Source: Alisma plantago-aquatica
Taxonomy: Eukaryota > Streptophyta > Magnoliopsida > Alismatales > Alismataceae
Assembly: GCA_963693085.1 (NCBI GenBank)
Contig: OY856412.1
Span: forward strand, 1,063,910,744-1,063,974,743
Direction of reading: 5' to 3'
Length of the DNA: 64,000 nucleotides
Shown here: positions 53,530 to 64,000 of the stretch, piece after piece
Layout of the letters: every line of letters begins with the position of its first letter
How positions within the stretch are numbered: position 1 is the first letter of the stretch
Notes under the pieces: model-generated
Database searches by the model: none
Told to the model about the DNA's origin: nothing
Seen by the model: the letters and a program-made list of their open reading frames with translations, nothing else
Position numbers and translations under genes: made by a program

Positions 53530-54963
53530 TTGATGATGCCACCTAAAGAGATAAAACCCTTAGGGTGCAATTGGGTCTTTAAGAAGAAGGCTGATAAGGA
53601 TAACCTATAAGAGCATATTGGTTGCAAATGATTTCAAACAAGTTCAAGGTATTGAACATGATATAATCTCTTTACCAATTGCCATGGTTACGTCCATTAG
53701 GATCATGCTTGTCATTACATTTTATCAAGACTGTGAGATTTGGCATATGGACATTAAAACCACATTCCTTATAGGAATAATTAAGAGGATGTGTACATGA
53801 CATAGCCTGAAGGTTTTATAAATTCATTAATACAAATAAAGTTATAAGCTACAAAGGACAATTATTATGATTGATGCAAGCATCTGAGAACTGGAATCTT
53901 TGATTTGAAAAGACAGTCAGAGTTTTACTTGAATCAAATATAAAGTTGAAATTTGTGATTATAAAACACTTAGTTGCAACATATTTATATTCCACATATT
54001 GATGGGGAATAAGATCCCAATACTATAAGTATTGAAACCTAGCAAGGAAAATACCTTCTCTATGAAGGGTTTGGGAGAATCACCCTATGAGATAGGAATT
54101 GTGATCTATATAGATAGATCTAGAAAGCTTCTTGACCTAAGTAAGAGTACATACATTGGAAAATGCTAAAAGGGTTTAGCATACCAGACTCAATGAGAGA
54201 AAATATGTTCATGTTGTATGGGTTTAGTCTCTCAAGGGACTAATCTTCAAATTCTTGTGAATAATGGAAGACAACAATGAGATTCCATATGAATCGCAGT
54301 TGGATCTATCATGTATCCAATATAATTCACTCATCCCATTATCTTGTATGTATTGGACATAACGAGATGATATCAGTCAAATTTCAGTGAATATCTTTGG
54401 AATGTCATAAAGATCATCCTTAGGTACTGGAGAAGCACTAAAAGGATTAGTTCCTTGGTTATGGCAATAAGGAAGAATTGGGTGTAAAGAGTTACACTAA
54501 TGCACCCTTCTAAAATGACAAAGAAAATTAATGATCGCAATCTAAATTTTGTTTTTAACGTGAAAACAAGAGTTGTAAGCTAGAAAAGTTCTAAACTATA
54601 GACAATTGTTTAATTCTATAAATAGAAGACAAGTATATTGGTGTTATGAACATAGAAGAGGATATTATATGGATCTAAAAGTTCATTGAGATGAACTTAT
54701 GGGATGTTTCAACCATTAATGACATAGTAGAAATACTATGACAACAATGGAACTACTAGTTAGGCAAAGAATATCAGATAGTATACTATGGCAATTCCAT
54801 CTCATACAAGATTTTATGTAGAAAAGAGATGTAAAACATGTAATACACTAACTAAAGGAAAATGTTGCTAACCCAATGGATTATCACTTGCGCAACAAAA
54901 ATATGTGTAAGATCACTTGGAAAAATATTCTTGGTTGATTGGATCTAAGTGCAAATGGAAGTT
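53530..54963 (+). pseudogene. Copia reverse transcriptase and RNase H relic
   Basis: RT begins near 53540 with KPLGCNWVFKKKADKD, then after a frameshift VANDFKQVQGIEHD, IRIMLVITFYQDCEIWHMDIKTTFL (53618-53800), the usual copia RT opening with WQMDVKTAFL. The remainder to about 54600 cannot be followed. Near 54920, LVDWI then VQMEVCW equals the pol end also seen before the LTR at 36696 (SDWL, CKQKVVG), so both belong to the same copia family. The gap 53061-53530 is an unreadable linker. Confidence 0.75.
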
Positions 54964-56400
54964 TGTTGGTATATATGCCCAGTGAGCTAATAATATGATA
55001 ATTGTAATGGCATATCTTGTAAACGATTTGGCTAATTATAAAGGAAATACATTGATTTATTTTGTTTCATTCTGTTATGAGATAATGATGAAACATAATA
55101 AATTTATAAATAATGATACTACTCAATGACATATGTCTTTGGGTTGATGACCTGAACAATAAGATCATACGGATGTCAAGAGTGTATACATTCTTTTTAT
55201 TTCCCTAGTAGGATGTTATTGTGAAAGACTGATAGACACCAATAAAACAATAGACTAGAATGTGTGTTGGTTTATGATAGAATCTCATCAGTCATGATAT
55301 GTGATATCAAACCACATACATAGATACTTGTTAGAGAATAATGTATCTGACAGACCCACCTTGATAATGAGACATGGAAACCATGATAGGTAGTCAGGAT
55401 CATCCCCCATAGTGATGGTGGTGATTGTGGTTCTTGGATTTGAAGTCACTACACTCATCACATGACGTTCAATGTACTTTGACATCATCCACCATGACTT
55501 TGAATAAGGGTTTCCATAAAGGTGGTGTTCATGCATCACGAAACATGGGGATGAGTGTGAGTGATGTCGATTGGATTTGTCCCTCCTATAGGAGTTTGAT
55601 ATCCAGGCTACTTGATAAACGAGACTAAGAAAAGTTTGTGCATGCACATGTGAATTGATATATGATATTGAACTCACAAATAACTCAGACAATGTGCTCC
55701 ATTTCAAGGAACATGGATCAAAAATTGAGATGATGATTATTTCGTTCCTGAAATTCAATCTAGATATCACTGACAAAGGAATCATACAATCACTGTAACA
55801 TCAATCATCAATTGTATGTTGAACTTGTTCTTCAACTTACTGACTTACTTGGGCAGAAATGATGTTTTGCTAGATATTGCTCCTTGCTTGTGATGTCATA
55901 AATTAGTTAGGGATATTTACTACCTACGTACCATAGAACCTATGTGGTCATGCACATACGATACACTTGGAATAGGAATTTTTTCACTAATGAGGTTTAT
56001 ATTTTATTATTAAAGAGTTAGGTATTCAGTTTAAACAAAAATGGTTGACTAGTTACTGACTGGACTATCAACTGACCGGTTCAAGTGTTGAATCAATCAT
56101 TACAAAGTGTGATGTAAATTGAACCAACATCAGCAATTTGGTCTATGAATAAACCGATTCAGGAAGTGAACTGATCGACTCAAATCCATTAACTGATTGC
56201 TTGGTTAATCAATTCAATTGGATCAAGGATTAGTATGGATGCCATGTTGTGCATTAATCAGATATTAATTTTCAATACAATTGTGATTTAGAAACATGAT
56301 GAAATGACTGGTTCTAGGTTCAACTGATTATCTCACATGTCAATTGATCAGTTCACCTTTGAACTAACCATTTTGCCTCTTGTAGGATGCAAAAAATCAT
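54964..56400 (+). repeat. Angela-like copia 3' LTR, copy 4
   Basis: It starts TGTTGGTATATATGCCC right after a PPT-like AAATGGAAGTT, the plus-strand counterpart of the minus-strand LTR starts at 36696 and 21226. GACCCACCTTGATA near 55350 is the reverse complement of a block near 36310. The right end is not defined. Confidence 0.65.
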
Positions 56401-59400
56401 GCAATTTATGTAGTGGGACCCGATAGTGGGCCCACTCAATGGTATAAACATGAGACATGAAATATTTAAGCAGTAGAAAACATAACTATTATTGAAGTTA
56501 CAAAATATTTCCACGTATATAACTTTCTCACCCTAAGGGTGGTACATAAAAATGAAAAAGTTATGTCTATATATATAAGCCCATACACAAAGGGTAACAA
56601 GGATGTCTCAAGATATCCTTCTGCTCACCAATGAGCTCACGATCATCATGCGTCTCTTCCCTATAAGAGCCTACACTTGGTTAGAGGGAAAACCCATAAA
56701 TAAGAAAATAAGGTATGAATCAGAAAAAGATGAGTATGCACATTAGAAGATTAACTATGGCATTAATTATTATAAAAGTAAAGTGAGATATTCCCGTCAA
56801 GAAGGGGGAAATTAAATCTAGGTAAGTTTCAATGAGAAGCAACATGAGAAGGAATTTCCAAAAGAATGAGGTAGTATTAAACAATCAAAATTACAACTCT
56901 TGTCATTATCAATCATCCAATCACATAAATAATTACATGTCGATATATGTAACTAAAGTAACTATAGGAGGGCCATGTCACCACTGAGTCATTGACCTAA
57001 GTGAAATGGGTGGAAGTAGTGCACCCTAGGTAGAAGTAGCATGCCTCTGTATATATCAAGGTCGAAGTAGTACACCCCAGGTAGAAGTAGCGCACCCTAA
57101 TGGTTATGCATAACAGTCTATGATAGTTAAATCAGTCAAATTATCTAACCTGCATAAATAGAGTGGCAAGAAATTTACATTCACCATTTGCATTTCCAAG
57201 AATAATAACCAAGCAAGTGGGTTCATTGAACCAATTCACCATGATAATAATAATTTCAAAAGAATAACAATAAGTCACAATTGAGATAATATGACATTAG
57301 AAACAAGTGGAAATAAGAACAAGTAACCCCAAGAGCTGCCTCATTATGGGAAAATTTAGTCATATAAATGCGAGTTATAAATAGGGAGGAGTTCATACAT
57401 TTATGCCCTTGACTAAAGATTCACCAACAATTCCTAAGTCATGTTACCAAGTCCCAACTCACTTGATGACAATTTATATATAAAAATTATGGTTAACTCC
57501 AATGAGGTGTACTAACACTAGAATCGATTCCTAAAAACAACCAAACTGGGTTTGAGGAACCTTCCCAAACATGAAGCTTACTCTTACAATTTTACATCAT
57601 AATTTACTTAATTTTGAGTTGATGATGTCATTGTTATGAATTTTAGATATTACTATATTTATTAAATTCAAAAGAAAATTGGAGAAAAAGAACAGACTGT
57701 AAAGCATGACATGGATACAGAGGTAAACCATGAAAATCCTAACTTGGATTATATAATGCCAAAAGCACATAGAAAAGATGTTTCTACTATTCATGAATGT
57801 GAAAACATTAATCATAAAAATAGGGTGACCGCAAGAATCAACATCCAATTACTATGATCTTGAACACGTCAAGAACAATAAGAATCAACACATTGAGTCA
57901 ACTATAAGGATTATGAAAACTTGGAGATCTAAGATCAAGGGAGGTCGTACATACATTAGATCCCCACTAACCATTTAAGATCAGATTGCTAAAAGAAAGA
58001 CTACAACATTCAAACCTAAAATCTTCTAGAGGTACGAATGGGAAAGTCAAAGAAGTCAAAGGTAGTTGATCCTCAAAACCATGGAACTTGTTCTAAAATA
58101 AACCAATGACAAAAAACCTCATCCAATAGTAGAAAAAGTACTTCTCGTGATGCAACAACTGGCTGATAGACTCAAAAATTGAAACCCATATTCTTACCAG
58201 ATTTGGAAATCTAATGTTAATGAAAGTTTCATTATCTCTTCATGAGCAAAGGAAAATATTTGCAACAGGTTGCTTGCTACTCAAAGATCCCTCGCTCAAC
58301 CTCTTCATCGTTGTGGAGTAGGTATGGATATGACTCTCGAGAAGAAGCCGTATCTAAAGACGACAATAATAGATGTGATTGTATAGTCGCCTGGCTTTGA
58401 AGGAGGGGCTCACCTCCATTTCAATTTGAAGGCTCAATGCTCTAGAGACGGCCAACAGAACACTTAGTTGATGTGTCTCGCGACCAGTATGACAGAGGCT
58501 ATGCTTCATAGAGACACTCGACCTTCACAGTGACAAGGTCGGGTTCAAGAATGGTGTGAAAGCTTCAGACTGTGACCATGACAATCCTCATATCTGCAAT
58601 AGCATCATTAGCCGCATGGTCTAATGATAGTGAGGAATGGAAGACACTTAGATGGGGGAGATGATGATGGGGATGATGATGGATAACATGATTTGTAGTG
58701 ATGGCAGTATTTGAGGCAAGTTGTGAAGTTGACCATGGCCATGACTGCTCGAGTGATCGGGTTTAGACTTGCTAGTTATGTTAAGGGTGCACCTCGTCAG
58801 AGTAAGAGAAGGAGCCTATAGTGTATGGTTAGGATCTAGGAGGGACTAATGTTGATGAGGTCGTGTACAACATGGTACAAGAGATCAGTAATCGGTAGGG
58901 ATCGGGGTGACGTGGAGAAGACTCGAGTGGTCGGTTGCCTGTTTTTGCAGGTAGACTAGTGGTGGTAGCACGACTAACCAACACAAGGAAGCAGGCCATC
59001 ATGGAGGTGTGGATGGAGAGGTTGGCAATGTCAGATCTAGGATCTGGTTGTCATTGGTGACAGTAGATAAGAAGGGGGAAGGAGCAGTGATGGGAAGTAG
59101 GGTTAGGTGAGGAAAGAGGGAGTTAAGTAGAGAAGGAAAAGGAGGGGTAAAAAGAGGTGACAAGGAAGGGAAGATGATATTGTGGACTACATCATTTCAA
59201 AGATCATTCCTTGCGGATGATACGCCCTACACGAGGGACATGAGGGTGAAGGGGGAGAAGTAACTCTCAGCATTACCCTGATGACTAGAATTAATTTAAT
59301 TAAGGAGCATAGTTTTATATGAAATTGAATTGTTTGGGGTTACGATACCAACCATTTAAATGTATGGTCAAAAGGAGTCAGATTGACACAAAAGTTAACG

Positions 59401-60100
59401 GGTTGGCTAATTAGGGTGTGACTAACTCAATCAAATATAAATTTTACTCTTTTGAAAGCATTTAGTATTTTTTTATTACTTGTAAGTACTCAATAAATGT
59501 ATTTAATGTCTTTCTTACTCAATTTGATATATTACTTCATTTTCATTGAATCCCTTTCATCAATTCAACTTAGGATGATTATATATTTTCACATTAGGAT
59601 CAATACTAATTAATTAGTGAATTTAAATAGTTATACTTAAATTGAAGACTTATCAGTTAATTTTAAATTAACCTTATGTAAGATACTATTTGTTAAGACA
59701 CTATATTTCATTGGATCCAATTACTCTCAATTTATTTATTTCAAGGAAAAAGATTTGATTCTCATATAATTAAAGGTGGACCTAAAAAAAGGGAAAATAA
59801 GTTATATACCTAGATGCAAGTATGTTATAATTACATCCTATTTGACTCTAGCTCAGACTGGGAATCCTGACCCTTCTATAAATAGAGTGGTATTGGGGGC
59901 TTCTCGGAGACAGAACTCTTGCTATGACGATTTTTGTCATCTGTGTTTGTTGTAACTGAGACAACCCGATCAAGTCGTACTCATCAAAGGGAGGGATAGA
60001 AAGGGAGAGACAATTGTGGGAGACAATGTTGGTGCTAATAAAATAACTTGAAAGGGACAAATACTTCCTAATTGTTCATCTAGAGTGAAAGGAGTTCTCG
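56401..60100 (-). repeat. Probable gypsy LTR-like DNA, minus strand
   Basis: The layout resembles the U5-R-U3 order of Tekay/Del LTRs on the minus strand: an AAAACCCATAAATAAG region near 56690, a repetitive GTAGAAGTAG-containing block near 57010, and a GC-richer transcribed-like zone at 58250-59260. No coding frame was recognised. The boundaries are not defined and the class assignment is an inference from texture. Confidence 0.3.
57009..57099 (+). repeat. Short minisatellite, unit about 20 bp
   Basis: Four copies of the unit GGTAGAAGTAGCGCACCCTA or variants lie at 57009, 57029, 57060 and 57080. Two tandem pairs are separated by about 11 bases; the copy at 57029 is degenerate at its end. Confidence 0.7.
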
Positions 60101-60389
60101 GTGGTCTGTGTGGACTACTATATAGGCGAACAAGTTATTTCCTACCTCTAGGAGGATGAGGTCAATTGTTATCCATGGTGATCAACTAAGAAGCCTCTAT
60201 TGACATTGTTGGAGTGCAACTTGAAGAAAGGTGCATGCTACTGTGAGAGAATTTTCACTGAACTTGCTCCAGGACTAGGTATAACCTTGCAAATAATCTT
60301 TCCCATTACATATTTATTGACACGATTAATTGTTCAAAGAGGAATATGTTAGTTAAATTTTGTTTCTTCTATCTATTTTGTAGCCATAT

Positions 60390-62057
60390 TTCTCTATAAA
60401 AATATTTGATGCACCATCTTGGGCATCAAGTGAAGTGTAATAGAAGTTGTCAACATGCTAGTCATCTTGGAACTCTCTTTCATATCCTATCTTGTGCAGC
60501 AATCCTTAGGGTTTCTTCATCACTTTTTAAGAGATATACGAGGGCCAACTTGTCTCACAAATTGTATTAAAGATGTATCTAATCATTATGACATGTCCCA
60601 TTTATACAGGAGAGCCATGGTCTTGGAAATCTTAATTCCAATCCATTTCCTATTGAAATATTAAAAAACATATTTAGTGTTATAAATTGAGATTAGAATT
60701 CTGATTGATTGTCTGTGTTACCTGATTTGTCGATCAAGTTCCTATTAGTACTCAAAAAGAATTTTAATCAGTCGACTGAGTTACCCAATCGTCGAATCAC
60801 TCAGTTCATATCTAGATCAGAATTGTTTTCCTATTTAAGACCTTTACTTTTGAATTAGGATCGGCCGACCGTGAAACACAATCGGACGACTAGGCCAATC
60901 CACTAAAAAACCTAGTCGACCAATTGACAATCTATTGATCCATTGGCCCAACCAATCAGATCAACTCAAATACTCCAATCACCCAATTGGATAGGAAATC
61001 ATCCTATGTACGATTCAGAATCATTCTGATCATTGGTTTGATTGTAAACTTCAATATCCGTATGCATCTTTATGCATGTGACCCAGTAGGTTCCTAGTTA
61101 TGTTAGCGGTGATGTCGAAACCTCACAAGTAAATATTTGTTCCTACCACACCTCATTTCTATCCAAGTAAAATGAATAAATTGGAGAAAAACTTTAACCT
61201 ATAAAGTTATTAAAGTTATCATGATCATATAATCCCTTTGTCACAAATATCTAGATTGAAATTGAGGCCTGGAATTACATCCTCTTAAAGGTCAATCTAT
61301 GTTTGTTGAACTACAATAGAGTATTCGAGATATATTGAGCTCAATATAATATATTGATGCACTTGAACATGTTTATATATTTCATAGTATTGACTATTAA
61401 GTGGTTGGAATATCACTTCGAAGGAGGAAAAAATTCCATCTACATCACTTATAGTATTTTCCATGTGTCTACTGCACCCAATCACTACCTTTTTGGCAAC
61501 TCTTATATGTAATGGTCTATTGGCCAAAGTACAAAAGACAATATGCATTATTGTAGTGATTTTAGGTCTAAGGATTACAATCATCATTGTCATATTGAGA
61601 TATGACTCTGACATGTCATTACATGATTTCCATATTTCAAACTCGTTGTGGGTTTGTCCAGTTCAACTTGTTCTCTAACAAGTACCAATTCATCTAAGTT
61701 TATATCCAATATCATAACAAAAGAGGCATAGTCATCCCCCATTATATATGTTACTCTTGTGCATTGTTGCTCGCCTATATTGTCCATAATACAAACCAAG
61801 TAGAGACATAATAAGAATGTCTACTCTTATTATACAATGACTTAATGTTAAAAGCCTCAACTCAAACCATATGACATCAAGTTAAAACAACTCCAATCAT
61901 ATGTCATCGAGTTAAAATATTCTTAGGATGTTATTGGGTGTATTCCTTATATGAATCTTAAAATAAACATAATAATTGTGATTGTCTTTTATTAATAATT
62001 AAATAAAATAATCCCTTTTACGATCATCACCTGATTACTGTCAGGATATATAGCCAA
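60390..62057 (-). repeat. Angela-like copia LTR, copy 3
   Basis: It aligns along most of its length with the LTR at 34100-36696, without the Cassandra insertion: TTGTCAACATGCTAGTCATC at 60447-60466 and CCTTAGGGTTT near 60506 are continuous here. A TATA-like TATAAATGGG (minus strand) lies near 60600. The right end reads AGCCAATTA where CCAACA is expected, so the outermost bases are changed or cut. No copia pol follows. Confidence 0.65.
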
Positions 62058-64000
62058 TTAGATGTGCTTTCTATCACACAGTAGATGAATTCCACGAGAG
62101 TAGCATCGTAGGTAGCGGTAATTACAACAACCATTGAACATCTATAGGGTTTCAATCACTAATTGGAGATGGTGCGTGATGTGATTAACCTAATGACATG
62201 GGCCTCCTTTATAAAAACCACAAGCTCTGTCTTATTCTCAAACAGACATGATTGTTCTTGTACACGTAAAAAGAATATGAGGAATGACCTTCTTATTCAG
62301 GTCTAAGGAAGAAGGACCTAATTAATTAAAAATCCTCTTGTGCAAAAATAGACGAATGACAAAAGACAGTTCTCACATGCCACATGCGTGAGCCCAGCCC
62401 GGTCTGGCGAGGCGAGGTGTAGCTCGCGCGCTGGTACATGTTTGTGGTCACAATACACACCACAAAGTTGAACATACCACCCCTAGAACTTTTGGACACT
62501 AGTGAGCATAAAGATTCAAAAGTAGACAATATGAGACTAAACTTTCTTCCCTTATGTACAAAAGACAAGAACTATTGCTCTCCTCCTATTTTAATGTACT
62601 AGTTGCATCTATATTGGGCTTAACTTATACTAATTTTTATTAACAAAAGCTAATGTAGCTAACATAAAAGTGTCCAATAGAGTCAAATTAAGATACTAAC
62701 AGGAATGGGTCTCATTGCCACCCAACTCCCACGTGGTTTTTAAACAAAAACCACCATGCCACTTATGAAGTATGATTAATGAGTAACCACCCACGCGTAC
62801 CTAGAAGATAGTTGGCGAAAAGAAAAACAAAAACGGCTACATAGAGCGAAAACACAAAAAGGAACATGTATCCACGGGACCAAGGGGCACCAGGGATCAC
62901 CTAAAGGCCCAACCTCGCATAGGTCGTCGGTAGTAAGAAAACAACCTCCAGAAGCAAAGACTTATGGTGCGCGATGCCAGGATGTATGCACTCCCACACA
63001 GTGATCTAGATAAAAATATTTGGGGGATATTCAGATACAAGAGACATGCGAGCGGTAAAGCTCTTCTTGTTACGAGAGTGAAGTTAGTGAGGGTACGGAA
63101 CCGCACTCTATTTTCGCAGGTTCATCCTCTACCAAGACGTGGAGTAGAGGTTGTGTGCCTTTGCCTTTATACAAAGACTTAGGATATCCGGTCACAGGGG
63201 TAGGAGTACCATAAGTCCATACTGTGAACGCTGAATATGAGTCATTAATCAGTACAAGGATGTTTCTACGGTAGTTTCAATTTCTTAGATCTTCATGTAA
63301 TTAATCTTTTAAAGGATGCTTGCAGCAAAAGTGGATGCCTACTATTCCACATTGTGGGCCCCCAACCCTTGACATTCAAAATATAGTATATGACTTCGTG
63401 GTAAAGGAAAAATATGTATATGTGGTGTTCTCGATGTGACTCCAGGTGGATAAAGAAAATGGATAAGTGTAGAAGTAGAAGTATGATTTATACCATCTAA
63501 GCTCTTATTAGATGGCCATACAAACAACATATTCTTCTACTGTATGACTCTTAAGTCGATTATAGACTCAGGTATTATAATGAAAACTACTATATGCAAT
63601 AATAATATAGAGTTTGCAGTGACAAACTGTACTAAATGTGAACTGTAGTTCAGTTTTCCCAAGTTCTTATTGGTTGTGTTAGCCCATTTCTCGTCATTAG
63701 CACTAGAATATTAATACTGGAAGAAAATACTCTCTTCTCGATCCTAGATCTATCTAAGATCCAACAATTTTAATGATGAGTGGAAGCAATCACGTACTTG
63801 CAAATATGTATCACTCTATTTTACTCGGACATTTGGGGGAATAAACAAGTCTTTATTGATATGCAAGTAAAATACCAACGGTGTGATATGGGCATCAAGT
63901 TTATTACTATATAATAGTTTTTATGTCCCCATTCAGTTTGCAGGTGTCGAGAATCATCGTAGTGAAAAGATGGTATATGGCTCCTTTCTGAATTATCCTG
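62058..64000. other. Unassigned region
   Basis: No recognisable gene. A small GC-rich patch at 62385-62442 (CCCAGCCCGGTCTGGCGAGG and following) stands out. 62964-63182 is open on the plus strand (72 codons) without a known domain. The remainder to the window end is AT-rich. Confidence 0.3.

Overview
The window looks like intergenic DNA from a flowering-plant nuclear genome. It is AT-rich and built almost entirely from nested, decayed plant transposable elements. The plant assignment rests on an Athila-type Ty3/gypsy element primed by tRNA-Asp, a Cassandra TRIM whose LTRs carry 5S rRNA-derived sequence, two plant L1 LINEs whose ORF2 ends in an RNase H domain, Angela-like copia LTRs, a hAT MITE and a tRNA-derived SINE. 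I found no convincing host gene, rRNA gene, functional tRNA gene or CRISPR array. The species cannot be named from this sequence.

Layout. 1-8747 (minus strand): a nearly complete Athila-like element with 5' LTR about 7119-8747, PBS 7095-7112, broken gag-protease 6803-4606, a spacer with no reverse transcriptase or integrase, an Athila-type 3' (env-like) reading frame 3660-2072, PPT at 511-525, and a 3' LTR cut by the window edge (1-510). Its U3 and spacer hold at least 32 copies of a 15-bp palindrome, GTCGAT-NNN-ATCGAC, mostly in pairs with starts 19 or 21 bp apart. This is the most unusual structure in the window. 8748-19113: remains of Tekay/Del-like gypsy LTRs around a copia RT-RNase H relic. 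19600-21226: an Angela-like copia LTR. 22376-23143: a hAT MITE with 8-bp TSD.

25229-29533: LINE A (plus), 5'-truncated, with a perfect 13-bp TSD. 29965-30120: a compound microsatellite. About 34100-36917 (minus): the 3' end of an Angela-like copia element, with a complete Cassandra TRIM (34375-35212, TSD TAAGT) inserted in its LTR. 38609 to about 41050: a probable gypsy LTR. 42749-42939: a 5'-truncated SINE with 12-bp TSD. 44162-49240: LINE B (minus). 49241-49866: a large TA microsatellite touching LINE B.

51112-54963: a decayed copia gag-pol on the plus strand, followed by its 3' LTR from 54964. 56400 to about 60100: probable gypsy LTR-like DNA with a small minisatellite. About 60390-62057: another minus-strand Angela-like LTR, lacking the Cassandra insertion. 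62058-64000: unassigned.

All coding relics carry stops, frameshifts or lost catalytic residues, so nothing here appears able to move by itself. The insertion order can be read in places: Cassandra is younger than the copia LTR it interrupts, and LINE A is younger than the microsatellite-flanked site it entered.
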